39,878 nucleotides of DNA from Nitrospiraceae bacterium UBA2166 (GTDB lineage: Bacteria > Nitrospirota > Nitrospiria > Nitrospirales > UBA2166), in assembly GCA_002328825.1 (NCBI GenBank), contig DCWI01000069.1:1-39878 (forward strand). Direction: 5' to 3'. Below, piece after piece: positions 24,725 through 32,442 of this stretch. The position numbers and the translations under genes were made by a program. The notes under the pieces were generated by a model that was not told the DNA's origin, ran no database searches, and worked only from the letters and a program-made list of their open reading frames with translations. Position 1 is the first letter of the stretch, and each line of letters starts with the position of its first letter.

Positions 24725-26404
24725 GTGCAAAAACTATGGGCCAAAGATCCCTCACTCTGGACGGGGACTGACGAGGGAAATTGGCTTGGCTGGCTTAATA
24801 TTGCCACTGATCAGCTTGACCATATCTCAACTCTCGAACAAGCTGGCCATGCTATTGCACAAGCAGGATTTACCCATATCCTCTTGCTCGGCATGGGCGG
24901 ATCAAGCCTATGTTCAGAAGTGTTTACCCACACCTTCTCCACCAAGGAGGGCACTCCACAGTTTCACGTGCTTGATTCTACGGACCCCACTCAGATTGCA
25001 GCAGTTGAAGCAGCCATCGACCTCACACACACAAAGGTCATTGTTGCAAGTAAATCTGGAACCACATTGGAACCAACTATTCTAAAACAATACTTTTTCG
25101 ATCGTATCAAACAGCTTGTTAATCCCAACACCGTTGGCACACATTTCATCGCGATTACAGACCCAGGATCAAAGATGGAAACTATTGCAAAACAAAATCA
25201 ATTCGATGCGATCTTTTACGGCATACCAAGTATCGGCGGCCGATATTCCGCACTATCCAATTTCGGCATTATTCCTGCTTCCAGTATAGGCATGGACATT
25301 CACAAGCTACTTACGTATGCGAAAACTATGGGCGATCAGTGTGGCGCATCCATCACCCCAAAACGCAACCCAGGCGTCATCCTAGGAACCGTCATTGGCG
25401 TGTGTGCAAATGAAGGACGAGATAAGTTGACGATCATAACATCCCCCGCACTACGATCGTTTGGAGGCTGGGTAGAACAGTTGCTGGCAGAATCAACAGG
25501 AAAAGGAGGAAAAGGTATCATTCCCATTGACCTTGAACAGTGCGGACCTCCTGACGTCTATGGCGACGATCGTCTGTTCATATACATCACCCTAGCCACC
25601 GAAAAAAACGCTCCCCAAGATGCAAGCATCAATAAACTACACGATGCCGGACACCCTGTCGTTCACATTCCCCTCACCAACCGCTATGAGCTCGGCTCAG
25701 AGATGTTTCGATGGGAGATAGCTACTGCAGTAACAGGCGCTATTCTTAACATCAACCCATTCAACCAACCTGATGTAGAAGCAAGTAAAATCGCCTCCCT
25801 CTCCTTAACAACGGAATATGAAAAGACAGGATCTCTACCGCCAGAGATACCACGACTTGAGGAAGCCGGCATTCAAATCTTTAGTGATGACCGCAACGCC
25901 AAATCCCTAAACAATATCATGGAGAATGATAAGACTTTGCTAGGATATCTCAAGGCACACTTAAGCACACTCAGGGAAGGCGATTACTTCGCTCTGCTTG
26001 CGTATATCCATAAGACCGAAACACATCATATTCCGTTAGATACTATTCGCCATCTGGTTCGTAATACCAAAAAAGTCGCAACCTGTCTTGAGTACGGACC
26101 ACGCTTTCTCCATTCCACAGGACAATTGTACAAAGGAGGTCCAAACTCAGGAGTGTTTGTACAAATTACTTGTGATGACGCTGCTGACATACAGATCCCC
26201 GGTCGAGCCTATACCTTTGGTGTTGTAAAAGCCGCACAAGCAAGGGGGGATTTTCAAGTCTTATCAGAACGCGGCCGGCGAGCGTTGAGGCTGCATCTCG
26301 GAACAAATGTGCCGGCCGGATTGTCGATACTGCAACAGACAATCAAAGAAGCTCTACACGTCAGCCAAAGGCATATCATATCACAACACGATACAACAGC
26401 TTGA
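24725..26404 (+). CDS. pgi: Glucose-6-phosphate isomerase
   Basis: This protein is 559 residues from GTG 24725. The PGI signatures are clear: LLGMGGSSLCSEV (SIS domain 1), VASKSGTTLEP, GIPSIGGRYSALSNFG (phosphate site), EQLLAESTGKGGKG (catalytic Glu), and a C-terminal block HSTGQLYKGGPNSGVFVQIT with the active-site Lys. It resembles the PGI half of the transaldolase-PGI fusions but has no transaldolase here. The real N-terminus is probably earlier. The frame is open upstream to ATA 24650, giving INIHLPNALK..., a helix the family normally has, 4 bases after rpiB and with AAAGGGTGA 5 bases before it. I report the first conventional start. Confidence 0.95.
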   Translation: MQKLWAKDPSLWTGTDEGNWLGWLNIATDQLDHISTLEQAGHAIAQAGFTHILLLGMGGSSLCSEVFTHTFSTKEGTPQFHVLDSTDPTQIAAVEAAIDLTHTKVIVASKSGTTLEPTILKQYFFDRIKQLVNPNTVGTHFIAITDPGSKMETIAKQNQFDAIFYGIPSIGGRYSALSNFGIIPASSIGMDIHKLLTYAKTMGDQCGASITPKRNPGVILGTVIGVCANEGRDKLTIITSPALRSFGGWVEQLLAESTGKGGKGIIPIDLEQCGPPDVYGDDRLFIYITLATEKNAPQDASINKLHDAGHPVVHIPLTNRYELGSEMFRWEIATAVTGAILNINPFNQPDVEASKIASLSLTTEYEKTGSLPPEIPRLEEAGIQIFSDDRNAKSLNNIMENDKTLLGYLKAHLSTLREGDYFALLAYIHKTETHHIPLDTIRHLVRNTKKVATCLEYGPRFLHSTGQLYKGGPNSGVFVQITCDDAADIQIPGRAYTFGVVKAAQARGDFQVLSERGRRALRLHLGTNVPAGLSILQQTIKEALHVSQRHIISQHDTTA

Positions 26405-26572
26405 CCTTGACATGTGGAAAGACAGAATGATCACAAAACCCCATCGAGTACAATGTCGTACTTGTTTGTTGAGCAAACCGCACGCGCAATACGCACACAT
26501 AACACATCTCCGGCTGCCTCTTACAACATCCTACTGCATACTTACAGTTGCACTCACGAAGGGAGATACTCA

Positions 26573-27556
26573 ATGCAACTTGGCATGATTGGACTCGGAC
26601 GCATGGGCGGAAACATGACAGAACGGTGCATACGTGAAGGACATGAGATGGTAGTCTATGCAACTGATAAAGATGCCGTAAAACACTATACCCACATAGG
26701 TGCCATCGGCGCATCATCAGTTGAAGATTTAGTTGGCAAACTCTCACCTCCAAAAGCCGTATGGGTTATGCTCCCCTCCGGAGAAATCACCGAAAGTGTC
26801 GTAACCCAACTAGGCACGCTGCTTGAAAAAGGAGATATCATTATCGACGGTGGAAACTCCATGTTTAAAGATGACGTGCGGCGTGCCAAGACACTTAAAG
26901 AAAAAGATATCCACTACGTTGATGTTGGAACAAGCGGTGGAGTCTGGGGACTTGATCGTGGCTATTGTATGATGATTGGCGCATCCAAAGAAGCCTTCAC
27001 TATTCTCGACCCCATTTTCAAAACCTTGGCTCCCGGACGAGGAAAGATTGACCGCACACCAGGACGAGAAAAAATTGCCGGCACCGCTGAACAAGGCTAT
27101 CTTCATTGCGGCCCACCCGGCACCGGCCATTTCGTCAAAATGATTCACAACGGAATCGAATACGGCATCATGCAGTCCTATGGTGAAGGATTTGACATTA
27201 TGCGCAATGCCAATTCAACTGAACTTGATGCCTCACTGAGGTTTGATCTAAACCTTGCCGACATTGCAGAGGTATGGCGACGAGGCAGCGTAGTGAATTC
27301 CTGGCTTTTAGACCTGATAGCGATAGCACTAGTGGAAAGTCCTGACCTCTCCAACTATACTGGGTTCGTGCACGACTCTGGTGAAGGAAGATGGACCATT
27401 AATGCCGCAATTGAAGAATCCGTCCCAGCTGACGTCCTTGCCACATCATTATTTGCCAGATTCCGATCACGTAAAGAACACACTTTCGCAGAAAAAGTAC
27501 TCTCCGCAATGCGACAAAAATTCGGCGGCCACGTTGAACGAGCTGCAGGCGGCTAA
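26573..27556 (+). CDS. gnd: 6-phosphogluconate dehydrogenase, decarboxylating (short GndA/YqeC type)
   Basis: This 327-residue NAD(P)-dependent dehydrogenase converts 6-phosphogluconate to ribulose-5-P. The N-terminus is the Rossmann fold MQLGMIGLGRMGGNM. VWVMLPSGEIT, IIDGGNSMFKDD (substrate-binding GGNS), GTSGGVWGL and GHFVKMIHNGIEYGIMQ (catalytic Lys and Asn) follow. This is the shorter class without the long C-terminal dimer arm. The ATG 26573 start is supported by AAGGGAGA 7 bases upstream; an extension to 26414 lacks family similarity. With rpiB and pgi it completes an oxidative pentose phosphate set (no zwf in view). Confidence 0.95.
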   Translation: MQLGMIGLGRMGGNMTERCIREGHEMVVYATDKDAVKHYTHIGAIGASSVEDLVGKLSPPKAVWVMLPSGEITESVVTQLGTLLEKGDIIIDGGNSMFKDDVRRAKTLKEKDIHYVDVGTSGGVWGLDRGYCMMIGASKEAFTILDPIFKTLAPGRGKIDRTPGREKIAGTAEQGYLHCGPPGTGHFVKMIHNGIEYGIMQSYGEGFDIMRNANSTELDASLRFDLNLADIAEVWRRGSVVNSWLLDLIAIALVESPDLSNYTGFVHDSGEGRWTINAAIEESVPADVLATSLFARFRSRKEHTFAEKVLSAMRQKFGGHVERAAGG

Positions 27557-27792
27557 TGGCAACAGACGAATCCCCTACCAAGACAACCCTTTTCCGTGAG
27601 TGGATCATCTTTGCAGTGTCAATAGGCGCGGGTGCCCACATCGCCCTAGGGTTAATACTCCATTCCCCCGATACATGGGCTTGGGATCATACTGCCATCT
27701 ATGCACTCATCATTGGACTTTCCGTATACATCACCGTTCAAATAGGTCGCTCCTTCTGGTGGTTTGTGATCAAACGAAAAAGTAACCCCTAA
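27556..27792 (+). CDS. Small two-helix membrane protein
   Basis: The 78 residues have two predicted transmembrane helices: WIIFAVSIGAGAHIALGLIL (about 16-35) and YALIIGLSVYITVQIGRSFW (about 49-68). A short polar N-terminus and a basic C-terminal end (KRKSNP) complete it, which puts the C-terminus in the cytoplasm by the positive-inside rule. The ATG shares one base with the gnd TAA stop (TAATG), so it is translationally coupled. I do not recognise the family. Its placement suggests co-expression with sugar-phosphate metabolism but gives no function. Confidence 0.7.
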   Translation: MATDESPTKTTLFREWIIFAVSIGAGAHIALGLILHSPDTWAWDHTAIYALIIGLSVYITVQIGRSFWWFVIKRKSNP

Positions 27793-27871
27793 TCCGATTA
27801 AGCGCCCTGACATTACCGTCAACCAATCACATACCTCTTCGCCAACGATACTGGTGGAGACAGCCGTACCA

Positions 27872-27898
27872 CGATCAAAGCGATCAAAGCGATCAAAC
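27872..27898 (+). repeat. Triple tandem 9-bp repeat
   Basis: CGATCAAAG is repeated three times head to tail, the last copy ending in C rather than G. The unit is too short and the count too low for a CRISPR array. Confidence 0.85.
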
Positions 27899-27913
27899 CA
27901 TGGCATACCCAGT

Positions 27914-27931
27914 CAACGTTTTAAAACGTTG
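27914..27931. promoter_or_regulatory. 18-bp perfect palindrome, possible protein-binding site
   Basis: CAACGTTTTAAAACGTTG is identical to its reverse complement over 18 bases and sits in an otherwise empty intergenic region. Such sites commonly bind dimeric regulators; no regulator is adjacent. Confidence 0.5.
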
Positions 27932-28379
27932 CTAATGAATCACGTGATCTCACGTAAATCACACCACCGCACTCACAACAAAGAAAAACAACGGCTACCG
28001 ATAAAAAGGGCTTCAAAGCTATTGATAACCATCCCAATTCAACGCTGTGCCACTGCCTAAGCATCCAACAGAAATCATCATGATCGTTAGAACCCGACAC
28101 TACGAGAACCTGCAAGTGGAATAACACTGTCTCTCGTTTACTTCCAACCAAAGATCTATCCTCTGTATATAACACAAGGCATCTGAAGCGTAGCGATCGG
28201 TTTCCTCCGTTGCAAATCTGTCATCCAATACACCTTGCTAAAAACATAAGTGTCATTTCAGCAGTGGAAAAAAGAACGCTACAATAGCTACGACAACGTA
28301 TCAAAAAGTTAGATTCAGTTGGCGCAATCCTAACAAGGCACTTCAATTGCCTAGATGATCTTCTACGCATATAAGAGCC

Positions 28380-28408
28380 TTGACCCCTTAGACTGAGTCC
28401 GCTAATAT
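28380..28408 (+). promoter_or_regulatory. Sigma70 promoter giving a leaderless transcript
   Basis: TTGACC (28380-28385, five of six), a 17-base spacer, then TAATAT (28403-28408, four of six). The expected start at about 28415-28416 coincides with the ATG of the zinc-ribbon gene at 28416. Confidence 0.6.
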
Positions 28409-28415
28409 TCCGCGC

Positions 28416-28685
28416 ATGAATTTTCGATCTCCCAAGTATTCGTGGATTCGTGGGCAAGAACGTCATACACCACAGCAAAAAACAGAAACTGATTCACAAT
28501 TTGGTGCGCTACGCGCGTCATTGTTATTCTGTCAGAAGTGCAAGCAAGCCACACCTGCAAGAGAACGACTGCTTCTTGTCCTTCCTACTGGAAACCTGTA
28601 CGAATATCTTTGTGCGCACTGTGGAACATCAACAGGGTCAAAGATGGACAATCAGCAGCAGGATGCCAAGGTTATTGTTCCATAA
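28416..28685 (+). CDS. Small zinc-ribbon cytoplasmic protein
   Basis: This 89-residue protein has two CxxC pairs, FCQKCKQ at about 38-44 and LCAHCGT at about 65-71, separated by a short hydrophobic beta segment (RLLLVLPTGNLYEY). This is a rubredoxin/zinc-ribbon-like layout that should bind one Zn2+. There is no signal peptide or membrane span. Function is unknown; similar small CxxC proteins are scattered in Nitrospira-like genomes. There is no Shine-Dalgarno, but a good promoter ends 7 bases before the ATG, so the message is probably leaderless. A Rieske gene follows 85 bases later with its own ribosome-binding site. Confidence 0.7.
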   Translation: MNFRSPKYSWIRGQERHTPQQKTETDSQFGALRASLLFCQKCKQATPARERLLLVLPTGNLYEYLCAHCGTSTGSKMDNQQQDAKVIVP

Positions 28686-28770
28686 TCACAGACTGATTCT
28701 CTAAAACGCTCACATCATGCTCTGCCGAATTGTCCGTCGATCATGATATTGCATTCCAATAGGAGGTGTA

Positions 28771-29082
28771 ATGGCTCGTTTTGTACGAATTGCAGCAGTT
28801 GATGAGGTGGGTGAACCGGGATCAGTAATCACCGCAAGTGACGGCGATCATGAGTACGCGGTCGCAAATATTGACGGAACATATCACGTACTCGATAACG
28901 ATTGCATTCATCAAGGTGGCCCGCTAGGACTGGGTTCACTGAACGATGGCATTATCGAATGTCCCTGGCACGCATGGCAATTCGATGCCAAAACAGGTGC
29001 ATGCCTTACACGGACTGGAACCGGAGTAAAATGCTACGATGTGAAGGTTGAAAATGGAGAGATCAAGATTGCAATCCCATAG
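28771..29082 (+). CDS. Rieske-type [2Fe-2S] ferredoxin
   Basis: This 103-residue soluble Rieske protein has both cluster motifs: CIH (DNDCIHQGG, about residues 45-47) and CPWH (IIECPWHAWQFD, about 64-67), i.e. CxH-x16-CxxH. The fold is complete with no oxygenase catalytic domain or membrane anchor, so it should be a free electron carrier, as in the NirD-like/ferredoxin group. AGGAGG sits 5 bases before the ATG. The gene ends 2 bases before the convergent arsC stop. Its partner enzyme is not in the window. Confidence 0.92.
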   Translation: MARFVRIAAVDEVGEPGSVITASDGDHEYAVANIDGTYHVLDNDCIHQGGPLGLGSLNDGIIECPWHAWQFDAKTGACLTRTGTGVKCYDVKVENGEIKIAIP

Positions 29083-29084
29083 CA

Positions 29085-29540
29085 TCAAGACCGAACGTCG
29101 GCCTGAGGCTCCTGACTGTCATCTCGAATAAACTGCTTGATGTGCCCAGCAATGATATCACGAACCCGAGCAAATTCGGCCCGTCGCTCATCACTCGACC
29201 CACTAAGATTAGTCGGATCATCAATGCCCCAATGTAAGCGTGTTAACGCCACAGGAGTCGTTGGGCAAGATTCGTTAGCTCGGTCACAAACCGTTACCAC
29301 ATAATCAAACGACACGCCTTCAAACTCATCGATGGATTGAGAGCGCTGATCTGAAATATCAATGTCAATATCCTGCATTGCTTCCACAGCGCGACTATTC
29401 AACCCCATAGGGTAAGTCCCAGCGCTTGAAACCTCATATCGATCTCGAGAAAAGTAGCGTAAAAACCCTTCCGCCATCTGACTTCGGCAAGAGTTGCCTG
29501 TACAAAGAAAAAAAACAGATTTTTTTTCTAAGGTCGACAT
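29085..29540 (-). CDS. arsC: Arsenate reductase, thioredoxin-coupled ArsC / low-molecular-weight phosphatase family
   Basis: The product is 151 residues. The LMW-PTP loop FLCTGNSCRSQMAEG has the C-x5-R signature (Cys13, Arg19). The second pair of cysteines in VTVCDRANESCP is spaced seven apart, as in the Cys82/Cys89 relay of thioredoxin-coupled ArsC. DDPTN (WGIDDPTNLSG) supplies the general acid. Arsenate reduction is therefore likely, but no arsB/acr3 or arsR is nearby. Instead it starts 2 bases after the DUF4178 stop, as the last gene of the channel-YbjN-PspA operon. Protein-tyrosine phosphatase activity is an alternative. Confidence 0.88.
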   Translation of the reverse strand: MSTLEKKSVFFLCTGNSCRSQMAEGFLRYFSRDRYEVSSAGTYPMGLNSRAVEAMQDIDIDISDQRSQSIDEFEGVSFDYVVTVCDRANESCPTTPVALTRLHWGIDDPTNLSGSSDERRAEFARVRDIIAGHIKQFIRDDSQEPQADVRS

Positions 29541-29542
29541 AA

Positions 29543-30094
29543 TTAGTGCATCAATCTCGGAAGAATATTAGTGAACTCATACTCTTCAACGTATTTGCCA
29601 GCTGATGCCTCAAACTGATCCTCGTCCCACTGCTCAATCGAAAGTACCTTTTCACCAGACGAATCAGTGTAATCCCAAAAAATCATTTGCTCCCTTTCCC
29701 CTTTCCCACCTTTACAATAGTACCCTGCACCACTTCCCTCTGCTAAAAATCGTTGGCCCGCAATGGTCAGGGTTTGAGGTGGATCGTCATGACTACGAAT
29801 GTGCTCACGCACTCCTTCCGTGATATCGGAAAGAGCAATTTTTCTTGTGATTGCCCACTCTATTTCATCATCCTCAATGCGTTCGAGAAAACACCGATCA
29901 TCACCACAATCAAGTTCCCATTCTTCTGCCCGCTCACCGTCAAAATCATAGGTGTTATAACTTTTGACCTCCCATGTCTTGAGGTCAAAGTCAACAAGGT
30001 ATCCAACTTTGAGTTTGGAAAGGGTGAGATCGTGAAGAGGATCAGTCAAATCCTCGGATTCTTTTTGTTTAAACCACTTATCGAAAATCCCCAC
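29543..30094 (-). CDS. DUF4178 domain protein
   Basis: This 183-residue soluble protein has a DUF4178-type beta-rich fold: LTLSKLKVGYLVDFDLKTWEV near the N-terminus, a central DDRCFLERIEDDEIEWAITRKI strand set, RFLAEGSGAGYYCKGG, and FWDYTDSSGEKVLSIEQWDED at the end. It is acidic, with no signal peptide. DUF4178 genes are often linked with PspA-family, ion-channel and DUF350-type genes in proposed envelope-stress islands, which fits its place 17 bases after pspA. No catalytic residues can be named. Confidence 0.82.
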   Translation of the reverse strand: MGIFDKWFKQKESEDLTDPLHDLTLSKLKVGYLVDFDLKTWEVKSYNTYDFDGERAEEWELDCGDDRCFLERIEDDEIEWAITRKIALSDITEGVREHIRSHDDPPQTLTIAGQRFLAEGSGAGYYCKGGKGEREQMIFWDYTDSSGEKVLSIEQWDEDQFEASAGKYVEEYEFTNILPRLMH

Positions 30095-30111
30095 CGGCTG
30101 CGCACCAAGAA

Positions 30112-30816
30112 TCAGGCAATACCCAACTTGGCTTTCATCGCCGCGAGAGAATCCGATGACGCATGCGATGACCCTTGCAACGCTGCATTAATCTCATCAT
30201 CAATACTTTTGTCCGCCTCAGCCATATCTCCATAGGCCTGAGCCAATGACTCATCTTCAACAACCTTGTTCTTCATCTTCTCAAGCATCGCCAACGTTCC
30301 CGATGAATCCACTTTGGCAAGCTGAGCATTGATCTTCTTTGTTGACCTCGCCGTACGCGCCCGCGCTCGCAATGTTACAAGATCGTTTTCATAGCCAGTC
30401 ACCGTTGACTTAAGTTTCTCAATTTTCGATTGCAATTGCGTCGCCATTTTGTCTTGCGCTTCCCATTCCTTCATTTGCCGCACAGCATTTGCACTCGCAT
30501 CCTCTTTTCGCTTAAGAACCTCGAGGGCAAGCTTGTCAGCTTCTTCCTGCGACAATTCCCCTTTCTGCATTTTTTGCAACAACAGCATGGCCTTCCGCTC
30601 ATACTCAGCTGCACGCCCTTTATTTTCCTCAGCTTCTTTCTTCAAGCGAATGGCAATTGCTTTAACTTCGGCCAAACTCGTCATGCTCTCTTGAAGATCT
30701 TTTTTAAGGTCACGAATGCCTTGCTCCGTCATACGGATAGGATCCTCTAAACCATCGAGCGCTGCATGGGCCTGTGATTGCCCAATTTTAAATATCCGTT
30801 GGAATACACCGGTCAT
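30112..30816 (-). CDS. pspA: PspA/IM30 (ESCRT-III-like) membrane-stress protein
   Basis: This 234-residue protein is almost entirely helical coiled coil. The N-terminus RIFKIGQSQAHAALDGLEDP (from residue 7) has the amphipathic helix and the D/E-P pair of the family. Central heptads (MTSLAEVKAIAIRLKKEAEE, LEVLKRKEDASANAVRQMKE) and GYENDLVTLRARARTARSTK follow. The C-terminal part lacks the helix-6 extension of Vipp1. It would assemble on stressed inner membrane and maintain proton motive force. No pspBC or pspF is present; instead it sits with a channel, a YbjN-like protein and DUF4178, closer to the YjfIJ-type arrangement. Confidence 0.9.
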   Translation of the reverse strand: MTGVFQRIFKIGQSQAHAALDGLEDPIRMTEQGIRDLKKDLQESMTSLAEVKAIAIRLKKEAEENKGRAAEYERKAMLLLQKMQKGELSQEEADKLALEVLKRKEDASANAVRQMKEWEAQDKMATQLQSKIEKLKSTVTGYENDLVTLRARARTARSTKKINAQLAKVDSSGTLAMLEKMKNKVVEDESLAQAYGDMAEADKSIDDEINAALQGSSHASSDSLAAMKAKLGIA

Positions 30817-30867
30817 TCTGTCCTCCGTTCTTGATCCATACTCATTGTCGACTGCTTGCCGAGATCG

Positions 30868-31263
30868 TTACGTCTTCGCGCTGGCCAAGAGCTCCTCGGC
30901 ATTTTCGGCAAGAGCAAGGCTGAGCGCCTCAATGGACCCCTCCAGTTCATTGCGATCCAAATTCTCAAGACGCAGTGTATCGCGAAAAAGAATCGTCTCT
31001 TCCGTCTCATCCAACACAAATGCCCCATGCACCAGTGTGCGATTCATCTGAAGAAGGCGTTTATATAAATCGCCAGGATTCTTGGGTGTCTTCATAATAA
31101 TTTGTTCGAGTACTACAATGGGATCTTCGCAATCAATAACAAGGTTTTTAATTCCCTTCTCCTCGTTATTGATAACCACAAGCTGTTCCTCAGGATCCTC
31201 CTCAGCAATGGCATACCCCATATCCACCACAAACCCTTTTACGTGTTCAAAATATTCCACCAT
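30868..31263 (-). CDS. YbjN/type III chaperone-like small acidic protein
   Basis: The product is 131 residues and acidic, with the layout of the YbjN/CesT-like alpha-beta fold: an N-terminal helix (YFEHVKGFVVDMGYAI), a beta pair (QLVVINNEEKGIKNLVIDCE), a helix (NPGDLYKRLLQMNR), strands (HGAFVLDETEETILFRDTL) and a long C-terminal helix (LEGSIEALSLALAENAEELL). In other genomes small proteins of this type (YjfI/DUF2170-like) sit next to PspA homologues. Assignment to a specific family is uncertain; a partner/adaptor of PspA is inferred from context. Its ATG lies 25 bases inside the end of the channel gene and is preceded by GAGG. Confidence 0.6.
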   Translation of the reverse strand: MVEYFEHVKGFVVDMGYAIAEEDPEEQLVVINNEEKGIKNLVIDCEDPIVVLEQIIMKTPKNPGDLYKRLLQMNRTLVHGAFVLDETEETILFRDTLRLENLDRNELEGSIEALSLALAENAEELLASAKT

Positions 31264-32318
31264 TTTTTCCTCGTTTTATATTGGATGTCGTCGTTTGCAA
31301 GCCGTTCGATACCAATGACCACTAATTGATCCCCATCTTTGATTATACAGTTATTCGATGGGTTCGCAAGAAATCGGCCTTCGGATGTTCTCTCAATTGC
31401 AAGAGTAATGAGATCCCGATCACGCTTCAGCACAGTCAAAGCATCCAGGAAGGTAGAGCCGATTAAATCGGAAGGCGGTGAAATCTTAAAAATGTCATTT
31501 CCAATGCGATTTGTTACCAACTCCGTGATAACTTGTGTCACACCATGATCGAGTGCCGCCTGCACAAGAAGATTCGTGCTCAGTTCTCCCGCAACAATAA
31601 TCTCGTCAGCTTTGGCGCGCTTGCAATGTTCAATATTGCTTCGATCAACAAGTTCAACACACGCATAGAGATCTGGAGTAATGGTTTTGATTGTAAGCGT
31701 ATCAAGAATCGTCTTCGCGTCTCTAACATGATGTTCTACCCGCTCATCTGCAAGAAGAATTGCCCCGAAAGCATCCCGACTGTTTGCCCGCGAGAGCGTT
31801 TCCTTATTCACTACACCACTGACGAAATAAAGATCATCATCATCAACTAACGGTTTATCTTGAAACTCTGCAATCACCACAATGGGACTGCGTGCTGCCT
31901 TCTGGTCAGCACGCAGTTCGGCCACAATACGCTCAGCCTTATAATTCCATCCACAAATAATCATATGCTGCTTGACTTTGACGGGTTTCACGCCCTTGCC
32001 CTCCAAAAATCTATTTTCAATAAGCATCGTGGCCATGGTGGCCGTAAACATTCCAAGCAGTCCAATTCCAAAGATCATGAGTATGGCACCCACAATTCGC
32101 CCACCAGGCGACGCAGGGGAAATATCCCCATACCCTACCGTAGTCATAGTGACCACCGCCCACCAAAGAGAGTCTGCTGCTGACAGTGTAGATTCAAACA
32201 CACTCATCCCAACCACCCCCACAAGTAGGGTGATGAGAATGACGGCGACAAGCTTGTCCAGCTGATGTTTTCGAAGCTGGGCAACGAATCGTTTGACGAA
32301 GTAGAGGACGCTGGTCAT
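31239..32318 (-). CDS. Two-TM potassium channel with C-terminal RCK/TrkA domains
   Basis: This product is about 359 residues. TM1 is LVAVILITLLVGVVGMSVF, the pore helix with selectivity filter is TTVGYGD (TMTTVGYGDISP), and TM2 is IVGAILMIFGIGLLGMFTAT. An RCK-N domain starting HMIICGWNYKAERIVAEL (a Rossmann nucleotide/ion-sensing fold) follows, and the protein ends in an RCK-C-type domain (CIIKDGDQLVVIGIERLA). It should form a tetrameric K+ channel gated by ligand or Ca2+. I prefer ATG 32318 (MTSVLYF); an upstream ATG at 32342 lies inside the palindrome 32340-32355. It heads the YbjN-PspA-DUF4178-ArsC operon. Confidence 0.92.
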   Translation of the reverse strand: MTSVLYFVKRFVAQLRKHQLDKLVAVILITLLVGVVGMSVFESTLSAADSLWWAVVTMTTVGYGDISPASPGGRIVGAILMIFGIGLLGMFTATMATMLIENRFLEGKGVKPVKVKQHMIICGWNYKAERIVAELRADQKAARSPIVVIAEFQDKPLVDDDDLYFVSGVVNKETLSRANSRDAFGAILLADERVEHHVRDAKTILDTLTIKTITPDLYACVELVDRSNIEHCKRAKADEIIVAGELSTNLLVQAALDHGVTQVITELVTNRIGNDIFKISPPSDLIGSTFLDALTVLKRDRDLITLAIERTSEGRFLANPSNNCIIKDGDQLVVIGIERLANDDIQYKTRKKWWNILNT

Positions 32319-32339
32319 ATTGCAGATGTAGTCGTGGGG

Positions 32340-32355
32340 CATATGATATCATATG
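32340..32355. promoter_or_regulatory. 16-bp perfect palindrome between divergent channel and DUF3386 genes
   Basis: CATATGATATCATATG reads identically on both strands and sits 21 bases upstream of the preferred channel start, in the only divergent promoter gap of this block. This is a plausible operator for a dimeric regulator of the stress operon, the DUF3386 gene or both. Confidence 0.5.
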
Positions 32356-32442
32356 TTTCCAAAACCTTCCCCTCGTTGTCATCACTAATGACGAGAAAAG
32401 GCATATACCAACCCAAAAAGTCTCACATGCAGAGGAGGACAC

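Larger units (their letters stand above)
27793..28379. other. Long intergenic region with palindromes, no gene seen
   Basis: This is about 590 bases between the small membrane protein and the zinc-ribbon promoter. Every open frame here is short and unlike protein. It holds a triple 9-base repeat (27872-27898), an 18-base perfect palindrome (27914-27931), a 10-base palindrome ATCACGTGAT (27939-27948), and an AGGCA/TGCCT hairpin near 28336-28352. It could contain regulatory elements or an RNA I cannot name. Confidence 0.45.

Noticed and set aside
26414..26572. 53-codon N-terminal extension of gnd
   Set aside because: The Rossmann motif belongs at the N-terminus and AAGGGAGA precedes ATG 26573.
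27872..27898. Short tandem repeat as a CRISPR array
   Set aside because: Units are 9 bases with no spacers and no cas genes nearby.
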